Notes: generated by a model not told the origin, from the sequence alone. Counted from the stretch's first letter, positions 10,570 through 23,459 are shown. The stretch is 64,000 nt of DNA from Platycnemis pennipes (GCA_933228895.1 OW121856.1:108723027-108787026); one strand, 5' to 3'. Numbers and translations are program-made.

Positions 10570-11275
10570 TTCATCTACACAATACGATGCAAGCCACCGA
10601 GAGGGTGTGTGGCAGGGGGTGAAGATCACCAAGCATGCACTACAAACATGCAAACAAGCAACTATAGTGTCTCATGCAACTAGATTGTTAGTATATATAG
10701 TATTTGAGGGGTTAATACATGCATCATGCACTACAGAATACTCTAAAATATTTCCCCTACCTATCCCTTTGCAATGCTGCCTATTCTGTTCTCTTATAGT
10801 ACAGGTTGTTATTCAGTAAAGCTATCCGTTATTGATTTCTCTAATAGCTTTAATCTGTACCTACTTTAACCTACGCTCTGATAATGATTCCCATCCTAAT
10901 TCTTGCATTAATTCTGATACACTACTCAACCTATCGTAACACCTTTTAACGAACCTAGCTGCTCTACGCTGCACCCTGTCTAGTTCTCTGATCAACCCTA
11001 ATTCATTCGGATCCCATACACAGGCTGCTTACTCAAGGTGGGGCCTACCTAGTGAAATATAGTATCGCTCTTCTGTCTTCTCATCACATTTCCCAAGTAC
11101 CTACTCTTGCTATAAATCCTGGCTTTCTCTTCGCTCGGCCGCATATTTCCCGGATGTGTCTTCCCCACGATAAATCCTTAGTGATTGTTACACCAAATAT
11201 CTTATGGTTTCAACGTTTTCGATCTTCGTGTTATTAATTCTATAGGATCGCTCTATCGAATTATTCCTCCTCCAA
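10570..11275 (-). mobile_element. LINE-A, 5'-truncated copy
   Basis: The minus-strand homology runs from the region before YLGV (about 11270) through the GRAKRK, LVRPHLEY, RRAARFVKRC and LGWESLSE blocks to the 3' tail at 10570. Several stops and frameshifts break the frame, and a segment near the FFPRTI block (about 10800) is deleted. It is dead. It lies head to tail with the copy at 10243-10563. Confidence 0.8.
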
Positions 11276-12261
11276 AAATTGATGGGTACACACTATTGAA
11301 GGTTAAGTTTCTCCGACGCTATGGAAGACCTGTTTAAGGTGCATGGTTAACCATGGCTGCCCTTTTGGCGGTTAATAATGTTGTAATGGCATCCGGCTTA
11401 CAATCAATGCTTTGTTCTTAGTTCTGTTCCCTCGAGGAGCCACCGGGAAAATTTTCTCAGCGATGAATAACACCTCTCCGGCGAGCCACTCGAGAGAGAG
11501 AACGTCACCTCACTAGGGCTTCGCTTGGTGGAACGACCACTGTCCAAACTGACACCCGAAGCGCAAGTGGACGCAGCTCTTGTCGTTTGAGGAAGACTCA
11601 CTGCATTTCGAAATCTCAACCCTAAACAGAGTCTGCTGACGAAACTAACGTCACACGTTAAAAAAAATGCTCACGTGAATGCCTTAACCTGAGATCCGCC
11701 GAGTTTTATGCACATAGGCAGCGGAAGCGCTATTTTCATAAAAAACTCTCGTTGAAAGAGCTGGAGTGAGGTCAAGCCCGATGAAATGTCCGAAAGCAGA
11801 AGTAGGCGGGGAGGAGAAAATGAAGGAGATGACGACTCGCATTGTGCAGTGGTGACGTGAATAAGAGGAAAGCGCAGAGTTTAGAAGAGCATGCAGTTTC
11901 ATTTTGGGTTACTCGAGGGAAAAATGTTCCAACGCAGAGGATCGCTGTTGCTGAGAGGAATGTGATTTCGACGCGACTCGACGGAGAAGCGCCCGGGGCA
12001 AGGATTCCAGCTGCCCCGGGCGGTCGCCCCCACATATGTCCCGCCGGAACACACGCCGCACGCTGGGGTGCGGAGGTAGCGCTCACTTTCAAAGTCGTAG
12101 ACCTTTTGATAGAATTGAGATATTAACATAAATTTTTTCATTTGAAAGCCTAAACCCTAAGAAATAGGAAAAGTATGCTTCTAATGAAACATAGCAATAA
12201 AATTCTGCAGAATTTGTGCGAATGCCGAAATTCTTTCCAATTATTTTATAGACTAAAATAA
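11276..12261. other. no recognisable gene; moderately GC-rich
   Basis: 11400-12110 is richer in GC and has overlapping ORFs on both strands (for example 11772-12092 minus and 11842-12126 plus) without any recognisable domain. 12130-12260 is AT-rich. Confidence 0.4.
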
Positions 12262-12896
12262 ATCAGCGAAAAATAAATGTTTAAAAACAAAAATATACAC
12301 ATTACAATTTTTTCTCATACTCATTGATAATAAGATTAAACCAAGTCTAAATAATAAAAAATATTTTTGACATATAATATATCTTTGGTTACAGTAACAA
12401 TATCAATAACAATACGTCTATTAATAACAATTCAAAAATAATAATTCATTTACTAACAAAAAACATACAGTAACAATTCAAAGATAATAATTGAAACATT
12501 AACAATCATTATACATTATCATTTTCAGTAATAGATTATTAATCGGAGAAATCGCTGTCGATGCATTCTCTCTGCAAATTATAATCTGGTGAATATTAAG
12601 ATTATTAATTTTGTTATGTTTAATACTGGAAATTAAGTCCCAACCTTCTTTCATAAATGCCCTTGCTTCCTAAGACATTGATTTTCTTTTCCTTCTTTGC
12701 ACTCGAACAGCAACATTCACTATTCAAATCATCATATATTATTGTTATTATTTCTGTGGTTTATAAGTTATAAGATAAAATTTTTATAACGTAAATGTTA
12801 TTTATTATTTTGACTTGGTTTAATCTTATTATCAATGAGTATGAGACAATATAGTAATATGTATATTTTTGTTTGTTTATTTCTGATATTCCCTGG
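12262..12896. repeat. AT-rich inverted repeat (foldback)
   Basis: The left arm near 12262-12370 contains CTCATACTCATTGATAATAA and ACCAAGTC. The right arm near 12795-12896 carries the reverse complement. The very AT-rich middle repeats ACAATAACAATA-type words. There is no coding capacity. It is a probable MITE-like foldback with uncertain ends. Confidence 0.55.
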
Positions 12897-13321
12897 TTTC
12901 TCTCCACAGCTCAGTCCTCCTGTCATTCTGGATTGGCCGAGCGAAAGTCATGCTATCGACTTCGTCCAATCAGCTCTTCGCGTGGAGGAGAGCGAGATCA
13001 CAGTGGGAACGACATTTAAAAAGTTAGCCTTCGAACCGTCCATTCCCCACTTCATAAATGTTAATAACACAAGGCTTGACGTTGACGTCCGTGATATTTG
13101 CACATTGTCACGTGGGAATACGCGCACACTTCATGCATCATGCATTTCCACATCACTCATTCTCATGTTTTAAATCGGTCTGCCCACATTTCCATTCAAC
13201 TGAAGGTCTGTCTGTCGCCGAGAATACCAACTCCCGCCATATTTCCTTAAACGGCTGGTCATCAATAGCACAACATACGAACACTGCAAATGAATAATAT
13301 CCAAATCTGTCACGACATTCA
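12897..13321. other. no recognisable gene
   Basis: ORFs at 12835-13173 and 13058-13297 overlap in different frames and show no domain. Nothing supported. Confidence 0.4.
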
Positions 13322-13950
13322 AATTATCTACATCTACATCTACACGATACCCTGCGAGCCACCGCAAGGGTGTGTGGCAGGGGGTGAAGATCACCAAGCA
13401 TGCACTACCAACAATCAAACTAGCAACTATATTGTCTCATGCAACTTGATTGTTAGTATCTATAGTATTTAAGGGGTTAATAAATGCATCATGCACTACA
13501 GACTACTCTAAAACATTTTTCCTACCTATCGCTTTGCTATGCTGCCTATTCTGTTCTCTTACAGTACGGGGGAAAAATGCCATTTTGAATCTATCTGTAC
13601 GACAATCTATCTCTCTAATCTTATTTATCGGGTCGAATCTAGCATAATACGCTGGTGTTTTTAATATGTGCCTAACATCTTCAGTAAAGCTATCCAATAG
13701 AAATTTCTCTAATAGATTCTATCTGTATTTTAATCTACGCTCTGATAATGATTCCCACCCTAATTCTTGTATTAATTCTGATACACTACTCAACCTATCG
13801 TAACACCTTTTGGCGAACCTAGCTGCTCTACGCTGCACACTGTCTAGTTCTCTAATCAAACCTAATTCATTAGGATCCCATACACTGGCTGCATACTCAA
13901 AGTGGGGCCTAACTAGTGAATAGTAGCATCGCTCTTTTGTCTATTATGGT
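13322..13950 (-). mobile_element. LINE-A, 5'-truncated copy
   Basis: The minus strand reads SLVRPHFEYAASVWDPNELG, then the RRAARF and LGWESLSE blocks and ILKTPAYYARFDPINKIREI, and ends in the 3' UTR with two to three CTACAT tail units at 13325-13345. Small frameshifts and stops occur. The 5' end is truncated inside the post-palm region near 13950. Confidence 0.85.
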
Positions 13951-14265
13951 GGGGCATTGGAAGGAATCAGAATATAGAACCTACGTCACCCGTTTAAGTT
14001 TCTCCAGAATGCCATTTAATAAGAGAGCAACACCAACTAGTAACTTTCAAGATATTTTTTATTCATTTACTCTAACTTTAAAGGCATTACATTTTACGAC
14101 TTCTGCAGATTTTTATGATGTCATATTCGTAGGCCGTAAGAGCTCACCACTTGTGTTTATGAGCACATTGTTGCATCAGTGAGCGCGGGACATTGAGAGG
14201 GGACAGGTGTTTTCGTTTCAAACATTAATCGATTCCCATCAAACCCTCGGGAATTTTCATTCGAG
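13951..14265. other. no recognisable gene
   Basis: An 88-codon ORF at 13916-14182 overlaps the LINE edge and shows no domain. Confidence 0.4.
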
Positions 14266-14269
14266 GCAC

Positions 14270-15080
14270 AACTATGATTCAGGATAAGTTTTTCTACACA
14301 TATATCTTGGAATAAGACTGACACATGATCTTTCCTGGGGTAAACACATACGTGAATTAATGGGTCAAGCGAATCTTAAACTGGGTTTCATTAAAAGAGT
14401 ACTGGGTAAATGTGACGATCATGTACGAGAAATCAGCTACTTTTCCCTTGTTAGGCCGCTATTATTCCATTCCATTTGGAATATGCTGCCAGTGTATGGG
14501 ATCCCTACGATATCGGTCTAAATAACGAACTTGAACGTGTGCGGCGAAGATAGGCAAGATTTGGAAAGGGACGATACGATAACTATATCAGCGTAACCAG
14601 TCTATGAAATGAATTGAATTGGCAATCATTGTCAGATCGCAGGTTGAAATTTAGACTTAATCTCTTAAACAAATTCCAAGGCAATATTTTCAGTGATGAA
14701 GTTAAAAATATTTTACGAACCCCAACTTATTCATAAAATTAGAGAAATTGATTGCCGAACTGATAGATTCAAAATGTCCTTTTTCCCTCGAACAATAAGA
14801 GATACGAATAACGGTAAATATGTCCTAACCGAGAGTAGCAATGAATAGCATTGGTAGCTGCATGTTGGTATGAGTCCTAAAATCTAACCCTACTAACAGA
14901 ATGTTTTTGCATGTTTGCTTAGCAATTTGTATCTTTTTTTTTAATAGTGTTGTTCTGACTACTATATTAGTACTATTCCTTTTTAATGCATGGTATGTAG
15001 TGCATGTTTGGTAAGAAATCACCCCCTGCCACACACCCTCGTGGTGGCTTGCAGGGTATTATGTAGATGTAGATGTTACC
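14270..15080 (+). mobile_element. LINE-B, 5'-truncated copy
   Basis: The plus strand reads YLGIRLTHDLSWGKHIRELM, GQANLKLGFIKRVLGKC, SYFSLVRP, then KIREIDCRTDRFKMSFFPRT. It is homologous to LINE-A but consistently different (SFFPRTIRD with NNGKY in place of AFFPRTIRE with QNRQH). Stops occur after 14500. The 3' UTR ends in GTAGATGTAGATG near 15064-15075. Confidence 0.85.
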
Positions 15081-16574
15081 GTGCGATCCTGGCTGTCACA
15101 GAACATCCTAGTCACAAGGGAATGAGTCGCAAGATATGAACTTGAGTTTCGCTGAAAAACCTACTTTCCAAAAAATAATGAAATACGATCTACAAAGTGT
15201 TATAAATCAATGTAAATGTGTAATATTATTCGTGAAAATAGTGAATTGTAATCGATCTCTCCGACAGTCAATTTATACTCTATTTCTAAATTCTCTGCAG
15301 ATGTAGTTTGGAGGGGTTGATATAAGTATGAAGTCTGAAATTGTAATTCGTTTTAATTTAAGGATGTAGATGAACATAAATGAATCCATATCAAATGACA
15401 ACGCAACACACAATGCATGCCAGTTGGTTAAGTCATATATCGTTAAGGATATTGAAATCCTGCGATCTGCTTTTGCGAAAAAATTGACGTTTTATGGAAA
15501 GTGTTAGGAAAAGTATTAGGAGGATACAGACCCAAACGTATTATTCCAAGGGCACAGAATAAGTTAATACTGCATAAAGATAAAATTTGTAAACAGAAAC
15601 CATTGAAATTTCATAGGCGTCGTGAAACCACATGCATTGCAAAATTGAGACTAAACCGAATATTGTGAAAAGCTCGCACAGAATCCCTTCTTGCCCATAA
15701 TGGCACTCACAAGGAAGCTGAAGAGTCGGTTAGTGGGAGGAGATTGCTTTATATTAACTTAACTTTAAATATAAAGAGAAGAATATCCTTTTGCTTCATG
15801 AATACTCACTTTCAATAATTGCCAAGATGCCTCAAGACCGACGCAAGCATAGACGAGACAATTGAAGATTAATTGTTCACGTTTCGATTCAGTGGAGAAA
15901 CATTTGGGGTGAATCACAAAATTTTAAAGATTCCGATCTATCAGTGAAAATATTTCGCTGTGTTATCCCCCTCGCCCGTTTGAGCAAGGTTCCTACGGAG
16001 AAAGAATCATGGACCGAGACACTGGTCCAGATGGATGACCTAATGTGCGTGAAAACCTCGCTCCTTTGCATGGGACGGAGATTGCTTCAGTCGAGAGGCA
16101 CGTGGCGGTCAGCCAATGAGATGAGAGTGGAGTATGAAGAGACACACGATCGAGGTCACAGGGAGGTCACGATTCTAGTAACTTCAAAGACGACACTCCT
16201 AGGCCGCGCTGATGAGTGTGGAATGCATGAAAAGCATTGTCCGATAATCTTTAAATATAAGCCTTTCGAGTTTCACAAGGAAAGATAGATCAAGCTAGAT
16301 CTAACGATTGATTGATCAACACCTCTAAGATCGCTCGCAGACGAGTCAAATGGCTAAAGCTTAGAGAAAAAACAATGCATTAACTTTAAGGAACATGGAG
16401 GGCAAGGCTACATGCATTTTAGAGCCTAAAAATCTTGAAAAAAATGTTGTGAGCTGAAATTACATTGATTTTGTACAAAAATCAATAAATGCATTATGAT
16501 GCATTCTTCCACAACATTATGTGGCTTTTCATGTCATGTTAACCACCAACTCATTATAATTTGAAGATACATGC
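15081..16574. other. no recognisable gene; 114-codon ORF of unknown nature
   Basis: An ORF at 15944-16288 (plus, GTG start) is open for 114 codons but has no motif I recognise and an overlapping antisense ORF. Without an obvious splice context I do not call it a gene. The rest is AT-rich and featureless. Confidence 0.35.
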
Positions 16575-17025
16575 ATCTACATTTAAATCTACACGATGCG
16601 CTGTAATCCATTGCGAGGGTGTGTGGCAGTGGGTGAAGTTCACCAAGCATGCACTACCGACATGCAAACAAGCAACTACAGGGTCTCATGCAACTAGATT
16701 GTTAGTATCTATAATATTTAAGGGGTAAGACATGCATCATGCACTACAGAATACTCTAAAATATTTCCCCTACCTATCCCTTTGATATGCTGCCTATTCT
16801 GTTCTCTTATAGTACGGGGGAAAAATGTCATTTTGAATCTATCAGTACGACAATCTATCTCTGTAATCTTATTTATATGGTCGAATCTAGCATAATACGC
16901 TGGTGTTTTTAATATGTGCCTAACAGTTTCAGTGAAGCTATCCGATTGAAATTTCTGTAATATATTTAATCTGTACCTTGACCTACGCTCTGATAATGAC
17001 TCCCACCCTAATTCTTGCATTAACT
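16575..17025 (-). mobile_element. LINE-A, 5'-truncated copy
   Basis: The minus strand reads LGWESLSERRSRYRLNILQK, then ILKTPAYYARFDHINKITEI and the FFPRTIREQNRQH block in one 100-codon frame (16718-17020), followed by the 3' UTR and a CTACAT-type tail near 16573. It is truncated just upstream of the LGWESL block. Confidence 0.85.
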
Positions 17026-17735
17026 CATGTATATTTTACAACTAAAACGGTGTTGTTTGTATAAAAAGTTAAGGAATGAAACATGAAGATGATGTTAAAG
17101 GCATTCTCAAATCTCTTTTACTGGAGCGTTCTTAACAGTGCCAAAAAAACTGATTTCACCACTCAATTTGCATTTCTTCATACAAATAAAATGCAGTAAT
17201 GTTGCCATAATAATTCCCTTTTGAAAATGATGCCATCTTTAATATATCTGAGCATGCTGTCATCTTCGTGCGTATTCCTCGGTAACATCGTCGCCCATTG
17301 CCCTTGTCTTAGGTCCCAAAGCTTCATTCTCATGATTGAAAGGAAACGCACGCACATACAAATGGCTGATGCACATAATAAGAAAAAATCATCGTGACCA
17401 ACCAAAAAGTAAATGGAGGTATCAGAATAACAGATCAGAACATTAGACATCGCGTAATTCGGTAATAATTATAGAGGTAATATTCAGAGTAGGTCGATAG
17501 TATTTTTTTATTTCCTGCATGTTCAAATCAAGGTGTGACTCGCATGCATTGCTTTTGTTTTGCAATGTATGAGTATCTATGACATTGGTGTCGGGTTTTA
17601 AGTCATGCGTGGTATTCGTGGGTGTGTCCTGCATGATTGGGATTTGGTAGTTTTTTTCTTTTTTCACCTAATTACTTTTAAAGGTGCGGTGTTTTTCTTG
17701 TGTTGTCCATTTTAGTTTGTTGGGTCATTGTTCCT
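17026..17735. other. no recognisable gene
   Basis: Short minus-strand ORFs at 17178-17450 and 17443-17667 have no recognisable domain. Confidence 0.4.
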
Positions 17736-17739
17736 GATG

Positions 17740-17795
17740 TGGATGCACCCCCTGCCACACACCCTCGAGGTGGCTTGCAGGGAATGTCGTAGATA
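17740..17795 (+). mobile_element. LINE-A/B 3' terminal remnant
   Basis: Only the terminal landmark (CACCCCCTGCCACACACCCT and GGTGGCTTGCAGGGAATG) remains, ending near a degenerate tail at 17790. It is the shortest copy of the family in the window. Confidence 0.75.
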
Positions 17796-19030
17796 ATAGA
17801 TCACAGCAGCACGACACTCTCATTGATTTTATTTGGATTTTCTCGACTTCCTCACAGCTAGTGAGACATCGCTAAAAAACTCCTTGCTAAAGAGCTTGGG
17901 AAGGAAGAATATCCCGTAGATTCCATGACTTGTACTAAATCCCCCAGTGTTCAATCACTTGAAGAACTTGACTCCCCCAAAAGACGTTATTCAAGACGAT
18001 GCAATTGTCGTCAACGTTTCAGGCGCTTCCATGGTCTTCTTTCTCCAATACCAGATCTATTGCCATGTTCAGTATGTCTGAAAATAAGGCACTGCATTTT
18101 TGAAGTAAACTAGTCGAATTGAAGATTAAAAACCATGTGCACTCTTAGGAAGTATTTTACGGAATAAGTAAACACACCCTTCAACTTTACAAGCTTTCTG
18201 GCTACAAGCAACCACCGCGAGAGATATCTCAACAGTAAGAAAAAGATAAAACATAAAAATGTATTCGAATATGGTGGAAACATTATAGAAGAAACAATTC
18301 CTCCGACGTTGACGGCAATTTCATTACTTCCATTAAAATTACGCATTTCGGTGCAGCTCTGTTTTTAAAAACAAGTCTTATTGAAACGGAGAGATGAGGG
18401 AGCTTCAGCAACTTCATGGCTTTCCTGAGCTCTTTCAGTCCGTTTCTCTTCCGTGCATGAATAAACAAATGAAACGCGGGAGATAAGGATGCGCGTATTT
18501 GCAGAAAAAATGGCGAGCAAGCGAGCGCGCTTGGAATTCTGGGACGGCCGGAGTGGACAATGGCGGAGGAGGAGACCGTTGCCCGGCGCAACCCAATTGT
18601 TGACTCACCCCGCCCCCTCCCCACAATTCTTCCCACCAGAATTTAATTAACGTCGGGAAAGAGGGAGTCTCTCTCCGAGAAATATGCAGGAGGAGCAGAG
18701 CTTGTTTGAGAGTCTCCACCACGACGACGGACAGCGATGCTCAACTTTTTTCTCCTCCCCTCCCCCTGTGATTCACGTCCGAAGGTTGCAAATGGCGGAC
18801 TCTGGAGGGACACTCATTGCCACCAGGACGAAAAACCCTGTCGCTCATTAAATGAGTTCGGAATGCAGTGACTATACCTTCAACGCAATGCGTATTTTCA
18901 AATAAAATCAGCTTAGTTTAGGACGCTATGCAAGAAGCGAAAACACCAATTTGAAGCATATTAGATCGTTGAAAATATTATCCTCTTGAACAGCAAGCCT
19001 TTGCAGGCATGAAGAGTTTCCATCAACGCT
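17796..19030. other. no recognisable gene; GC-rich patch at 18440-18840
   Basis: Minus-strand ORFs at 18283-18636 and 18435-18722 overlap in different frames within the GC-rich patch and show no domain. I do not call genes here. Confidence 0.4.
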
Positions 19031-19032
19031 AC

Positions 19033-19508
19033 CGGGGAATCATTGTCAGATCGCAGGTTAATATTTAGACTTAATCTCTTAAACTAATTCCAAGACCATT
19101 TTTCAGTGATGATGTTAAAAATATTTTGCGGACCCCAACTTACTATGGTACACTGGACCATAATCTAAAAATTAGAGAAATTGATTGCCGAACTGACAGA
19201 TTCAAAATGTCCTTTTTTCCTCTTACTATTAGGGATATGAATAACGGTAAATGTATCCAGTACGAGTGTAGCAATGCATAACATTGGTAGCTGCATGTTG
19301 GTATAAGGACTTATAGCTAACCCAACTAACGGCATGTTTTTGCATGTATGTTTTGCTATTTTTATCTTTTTTTAAATAGCGTAGTTTTCAACAGTACCTA
19401 TAAAGGTACTGATCCTTTTTTTATCATGATATGTAGTGCATGTTTGGTGAGAGTTCACCTCCTGCCACACACCTTTATGGTGGCTTGCAGGGTATTATGT
19501 AGGTGTAA
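19033..19508 (+). mobile_element. LINE-B, 5'-truncated copy
   Basis: Starts at the ESLSDRR block (GAATCATTGTCAGATCGCAG), keeps KIREIDCRTDRFKMSFFPLT and the LINE-B 3' UTR, and ends in ATTATGTAGGTGTA at about 19508. One or two frame breaks occur before the FFP block. Confidence 0.85.
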
Positions 19509-21013
19509 TGCTAAAATTTCCAAATTTTCATTTCTGATTCCAAGTGATTATTATTGATAAGTGTAGAACGAACATAGCAGTGGGGAAACACTATTGCATT
19601 CATTGAATTTTTAAATGTAGGAAATGATTGAACTGCCATTTTTAAAGACTAAATTTGGCCTTCATACTAATACGACCTTATAATAGGACCTTAAAAAGCT
19701 CTTAAATAGTTAATCCGAATTTCGCCCTTTCGCGCAAAATGCAAGCTATAACTTGATGCATAAAAACATAACTCCTGGCGCATTAATGAAATATATATGC
19801 ATCGTTTCTTTGAAGAGAATATTTTAGCTGTCCCTTTTTTTCTATAATATTACTTTTATACTACGAAGTACCTTAAAACCATGTTCACCACTTATGGTTC
19901 CGAAGGAGAAGTGGTGGTAATCTTGAAGAAAAATGGTCATACCCTTAGATATTCGCCGGTTTTGTTGAAAGAGTGCCAACATAGAGGAGAGGCCATCATA
20001 GATTGTTGGCCAACTTGGGATTCTATATTGAAGCACGCGTTTTAAGTGCTCACAACCAAGAGCTTTATGTCACCACTCCACCACTGCCATACGCCTTCAG
20101 CGCGGCTAATATTTCAAAAGTTGGCATAAAATGTGACAGATGAATGAAATAAAAAAGCGACGAAAAGGATGTCATAATTAAAACAAGTTAAAACTTCGTG
20201 ACTTGGACAGTTTTCCATAAAATCCAAACCGGATCCTGGCCTCAAGCCGTCATCCTGATGGTACATACATTGGACCTGAGGATGAATTAACATCCGAAAC
20301 TTGACATTTTAATGTATATCAAAATTTTTTTGATGTTTAAGTGTCTGGTTACGTTTGGCTGCGTGTTTCATATATGCGTTCAACCTCAGTCAGGGGGAAC
20401 CAAGTTCGTTCGATTGGCTCATGTGTGGAATATCAGTGTCCCTTTTGGAGAAAGTCCTCGAACTCAACGAGAACTAGTCAAAGAATAATTTCCATTTTCG
20501 TATTTTATATGTAAATAGGTATATATCGATTTGCAGGTAATGCAACGTGACTAATATCTTTCTTTTGTAGCAACATTTAAGTCACAATATGGCACCATTT
20601 ACCTCAAACCTCCAAATAATTACTGACAAATTGATAGGATTTCAAGTGAAAACCATTTTAAACCCTTTGGCATATACTTAAGCGGAAAGTTAAGAAATTG
20701 AGGAACGTAAACTATATAATTTATACGATGTTTAATAATTCCGCGTACAATACCCTAAAATGCCTAAAAATACAATTAAAACCTATGCATGCACCTAAGC
20801 TTGAAATTTTAACCCTTGTTTCAACCAAATATATTCAAGTGAAGCAAATCGACTAAAAATGCGTAATCACAAATGACACAAGAACGAGTGGAGGCACTCA
20901 ATACTGAAAATAAAGCTCTCGAACAAAAAGTAAGAATACCTGAAGTCTCAGCCGGGAATAATGTAAAAGTCCAGAGCTAACGAGGTGTCTTATTCAAATT
21001 CTAATAGTTAGTT
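19509..21013. other. no recognisable gene; possible PLE-tail remnant at 20270-20310
   Basis: 20275-20300 has CCTGAGGATG, a CATCC that can pair with GGATG, and CGAAAC: the layout of a PLE hammerhead tail, but degenerate. The rest is AT-rich without supported features. Confidence 0.35.
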
Positions 21014-22543
21014 ACTGTCCGCGCCTAAATCTAGTAGAATCGATTTTAAACCTAAATAACTCCGAAACCGTTCATCGGATTTTCACGTTATTAAATATTA
21101 ATTCAGATAAGTTTGTTGTTGACTGAATAAATTGTTAGAATAATTTTTGAAAACAAATTTTGGACCTGTTTCTTACGTTAGAGTAAAAAAGGGCCCATTT
21201 TTTTTAGCGCTACGGCCCCCTACGGCCACTCAGCTGGTACGCTTCGCGGCGTTGCCGGTGGAATGTCCAGGGGGGTTATTTTGTAATCTCACTTTAGTGA
21301 GAATACGTCATAAAATATCACTTTTTCGTAGTTAAACTCCGCCACCCAGGCGGTGTGACCATCTTCGGATCTCAAGCGGAGAACTACCGGTCATGTGCTG
21401 GTCTTTTAGACGATTCATCCGCTCCGATCCGTATCTTTCGACTCTTGATCCATTTCATTATCTCCGTCTGCCATTAGTTCCCCTCTCATCTTCATAAAGA
21501 ACGTGGAGTGGAGCCACCATCGTTTCCACTTGGAGCTTGAGTTGGGAAATAAGCAACAGCGATAAAGATACGAACGATTTTAAATAGCATTTTTGGAATT
21601 TGCACAATGTGAAGAACTTAAACGTTCTTAAATCACGAATTGTATATTATCAACAAATGATATCTAAAAACACTATTAACGTAAAATGTAGCGAGAAACA
21701 AACGCAAATTCCAATATTGATACAAAGGAAATTATCGTACTTGAATTATCTTGACAGGTCATCTGAATAATTAAAATGATAGGAACAAACAATTTTTCAC
21801 TCACATTCACCGCATTCCTCCGTTTTTGGAGAAAGCAGTCGCCGTTGCCAGGCACACGTTTGTTTGTTCAAAGTAGACGAGATCGGCAACAGATAGCGCT
21901 ACCGACAGAAGCTTCGACAATTCACGAACCTTTTCATGGGCCGATCATTAAGAGAACGAAACGGATCTCCCGCCTTCCCGCAAAGAGTCGTTAAAAAAAG
22001 GTGAGATTACAAAATAACCCCCCTGCTCTGGGCTCGCGCGTTTTTTCATGACACATAAAAATCGATATAAAATAAGGTGTTAACTTCAGTTAAATGGTAA
22101 TATCTAATTCGCTCTGGAAATTTAAAGAGGTATATGACAGTTTTAGTCTCGTGGCGCCATGATGCATAACTTCCGAGAAAAAGTGAGGTTATAAATGGAA
22201 TAACATACCAATAACTACAAAAGTTAAAACCTTGAAACTTTGTAGACGTAATAATAAAGATATAACTCACCTTCTATTAATATTTTGTTTTAGTCAAACG
22301 ATTCGCTTGGCAGTTATTAGACGTTAAAGTGACGCATGGCGCCGTAGCACTAAAAAAATTGGTCCTTTTTTACTCTAACGTAAGAAACAGCTCCAAAATT
22401 TGTTTTTAAAATTTTTTCTAACATTTAGTCAGTAAACAAAAAAAATTATCTAAATTAATGTGTAAATAGCGTGAGAATACAATGGACGGTTCCGGAGTTA
22501 TTTAGGTTTAAACTCGAGTCTACAGGATTTTGGCGCGGTCAGT
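21014..22543. mobile_element. long-TIR DNA element with a nested inverted-repeat element
   Basis: The outer arms (about 21014-21230 and 22330-22543) are inverted copies more than 200 bp long, starting ACTGTCCGCGCC on the left and ACTGACCGCGCC on the right. Inside, a second inverted repeat is perfect over 25 bp: 21268-21292 begins CAGGGGGGTTATTTTGTAAT and 22001-22025 is its exact complement. That delimits a 758-bp inner block. No transposase is seen. CAG...CTG tips recall hAT, and long arms recall Mutator-like or foldback elements. I found no matching target duplication for either pair, so class and nesting order are uncertain. Confidence 0.65.
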
Positions 22544-23459
22544 AAATATTGAATTTGAATGTAGTAACATTTCACAACTGTTTACATGAAAGCGTGCTAA
22601 ATAGCAATCAAATAGCCATACATGGCCGGCAAAGAAGTTGTTGGTTGGGGTTTAACGAAATTTTAAAGTTTTTTCCAGCCTTCATAGCCATGCAATTGAG
22701 GCAGCACTTGAAGCTGCTTCTTCTTGCAAGATCTGCAACTTAAACCTCCGTTTTCTGGAATACAATTCTTCAAACAGACGTGTAGCATCAAACATATGCA
22801 ACCAATAATTTTCACATGTATTAAAAAAAATGAAGAAGTAATTATGGAACCACATTGGAGCAGGAAAATGGCGGAACTACTATTGCAAGAATTGGTGTAC
22901 TACGGTCATGGTTTACGTGGGCATAACATTTCCTCCACGATCACTATCTTTCATTAAAGTTTTGGGCATAAAATTTCTTCCACGACCGCTATCTTTCATA
23001 CGTTGTCGTCTTTTATTGCCTCATACTCGCAACCTCTCAACAACCGACGCTGAACTCCCCGTTATCCTCCTCCGCCCTCTTCCCCGGCAAAACTCTCCTT
23101 ATCTCCTTTAACTCCAAAACACCTCTTATTAACCGTTCTTCATCTCCCTCTGGCTTCTTCTGATTTCCTCGATGAACTTCCTTCCCTCCTCCACCATCTT
23201 CTGCGTTCCACACTATTCAGCTTAAGGCCATTATTAATACGTACATCCTGTTACTTTAAGGAGGTTGGCTCGCGACTGCTTGAGTCAAGTTGTCTGAGGA
23301 ATCTTATTAATTTAAGTACGAGTATATGCCTGCTAAGTGATCCTTTCTTCACAAAGAAATTACCTAAGCTATTGAAAGTCATAAGTATCACAAGAAATAC
23401 GAGGGAAAGTCGAAGGACTTATTTTTTATGATAATTTTAATCAGCTCGACTATGTAGTC
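22544..23459. other. no recognisable gene; short tandem duplication
   Basis: 22918-23010 holds about two copies of a roughly 50-bp unit (GGGCATAAMATTTC, CCACGAYCRCTATCTTTCAT). 23040-23215 is pyrimidine-rich. Nothing coding is supported. Confidence 0.45.

Noticed and set aside
15944..16288. 114-codon ORF that might be a small host gene
   Set aside because: GTG start, no domain, no splice or neighbouring exon evidence.
20270..20310. Fourth complete hammerhead ribozyme
   Set aside because: Core and GAAA are present, but the only possible stem overlaps core bases and no stem I is seen; left as a possible PLE tail remnant.
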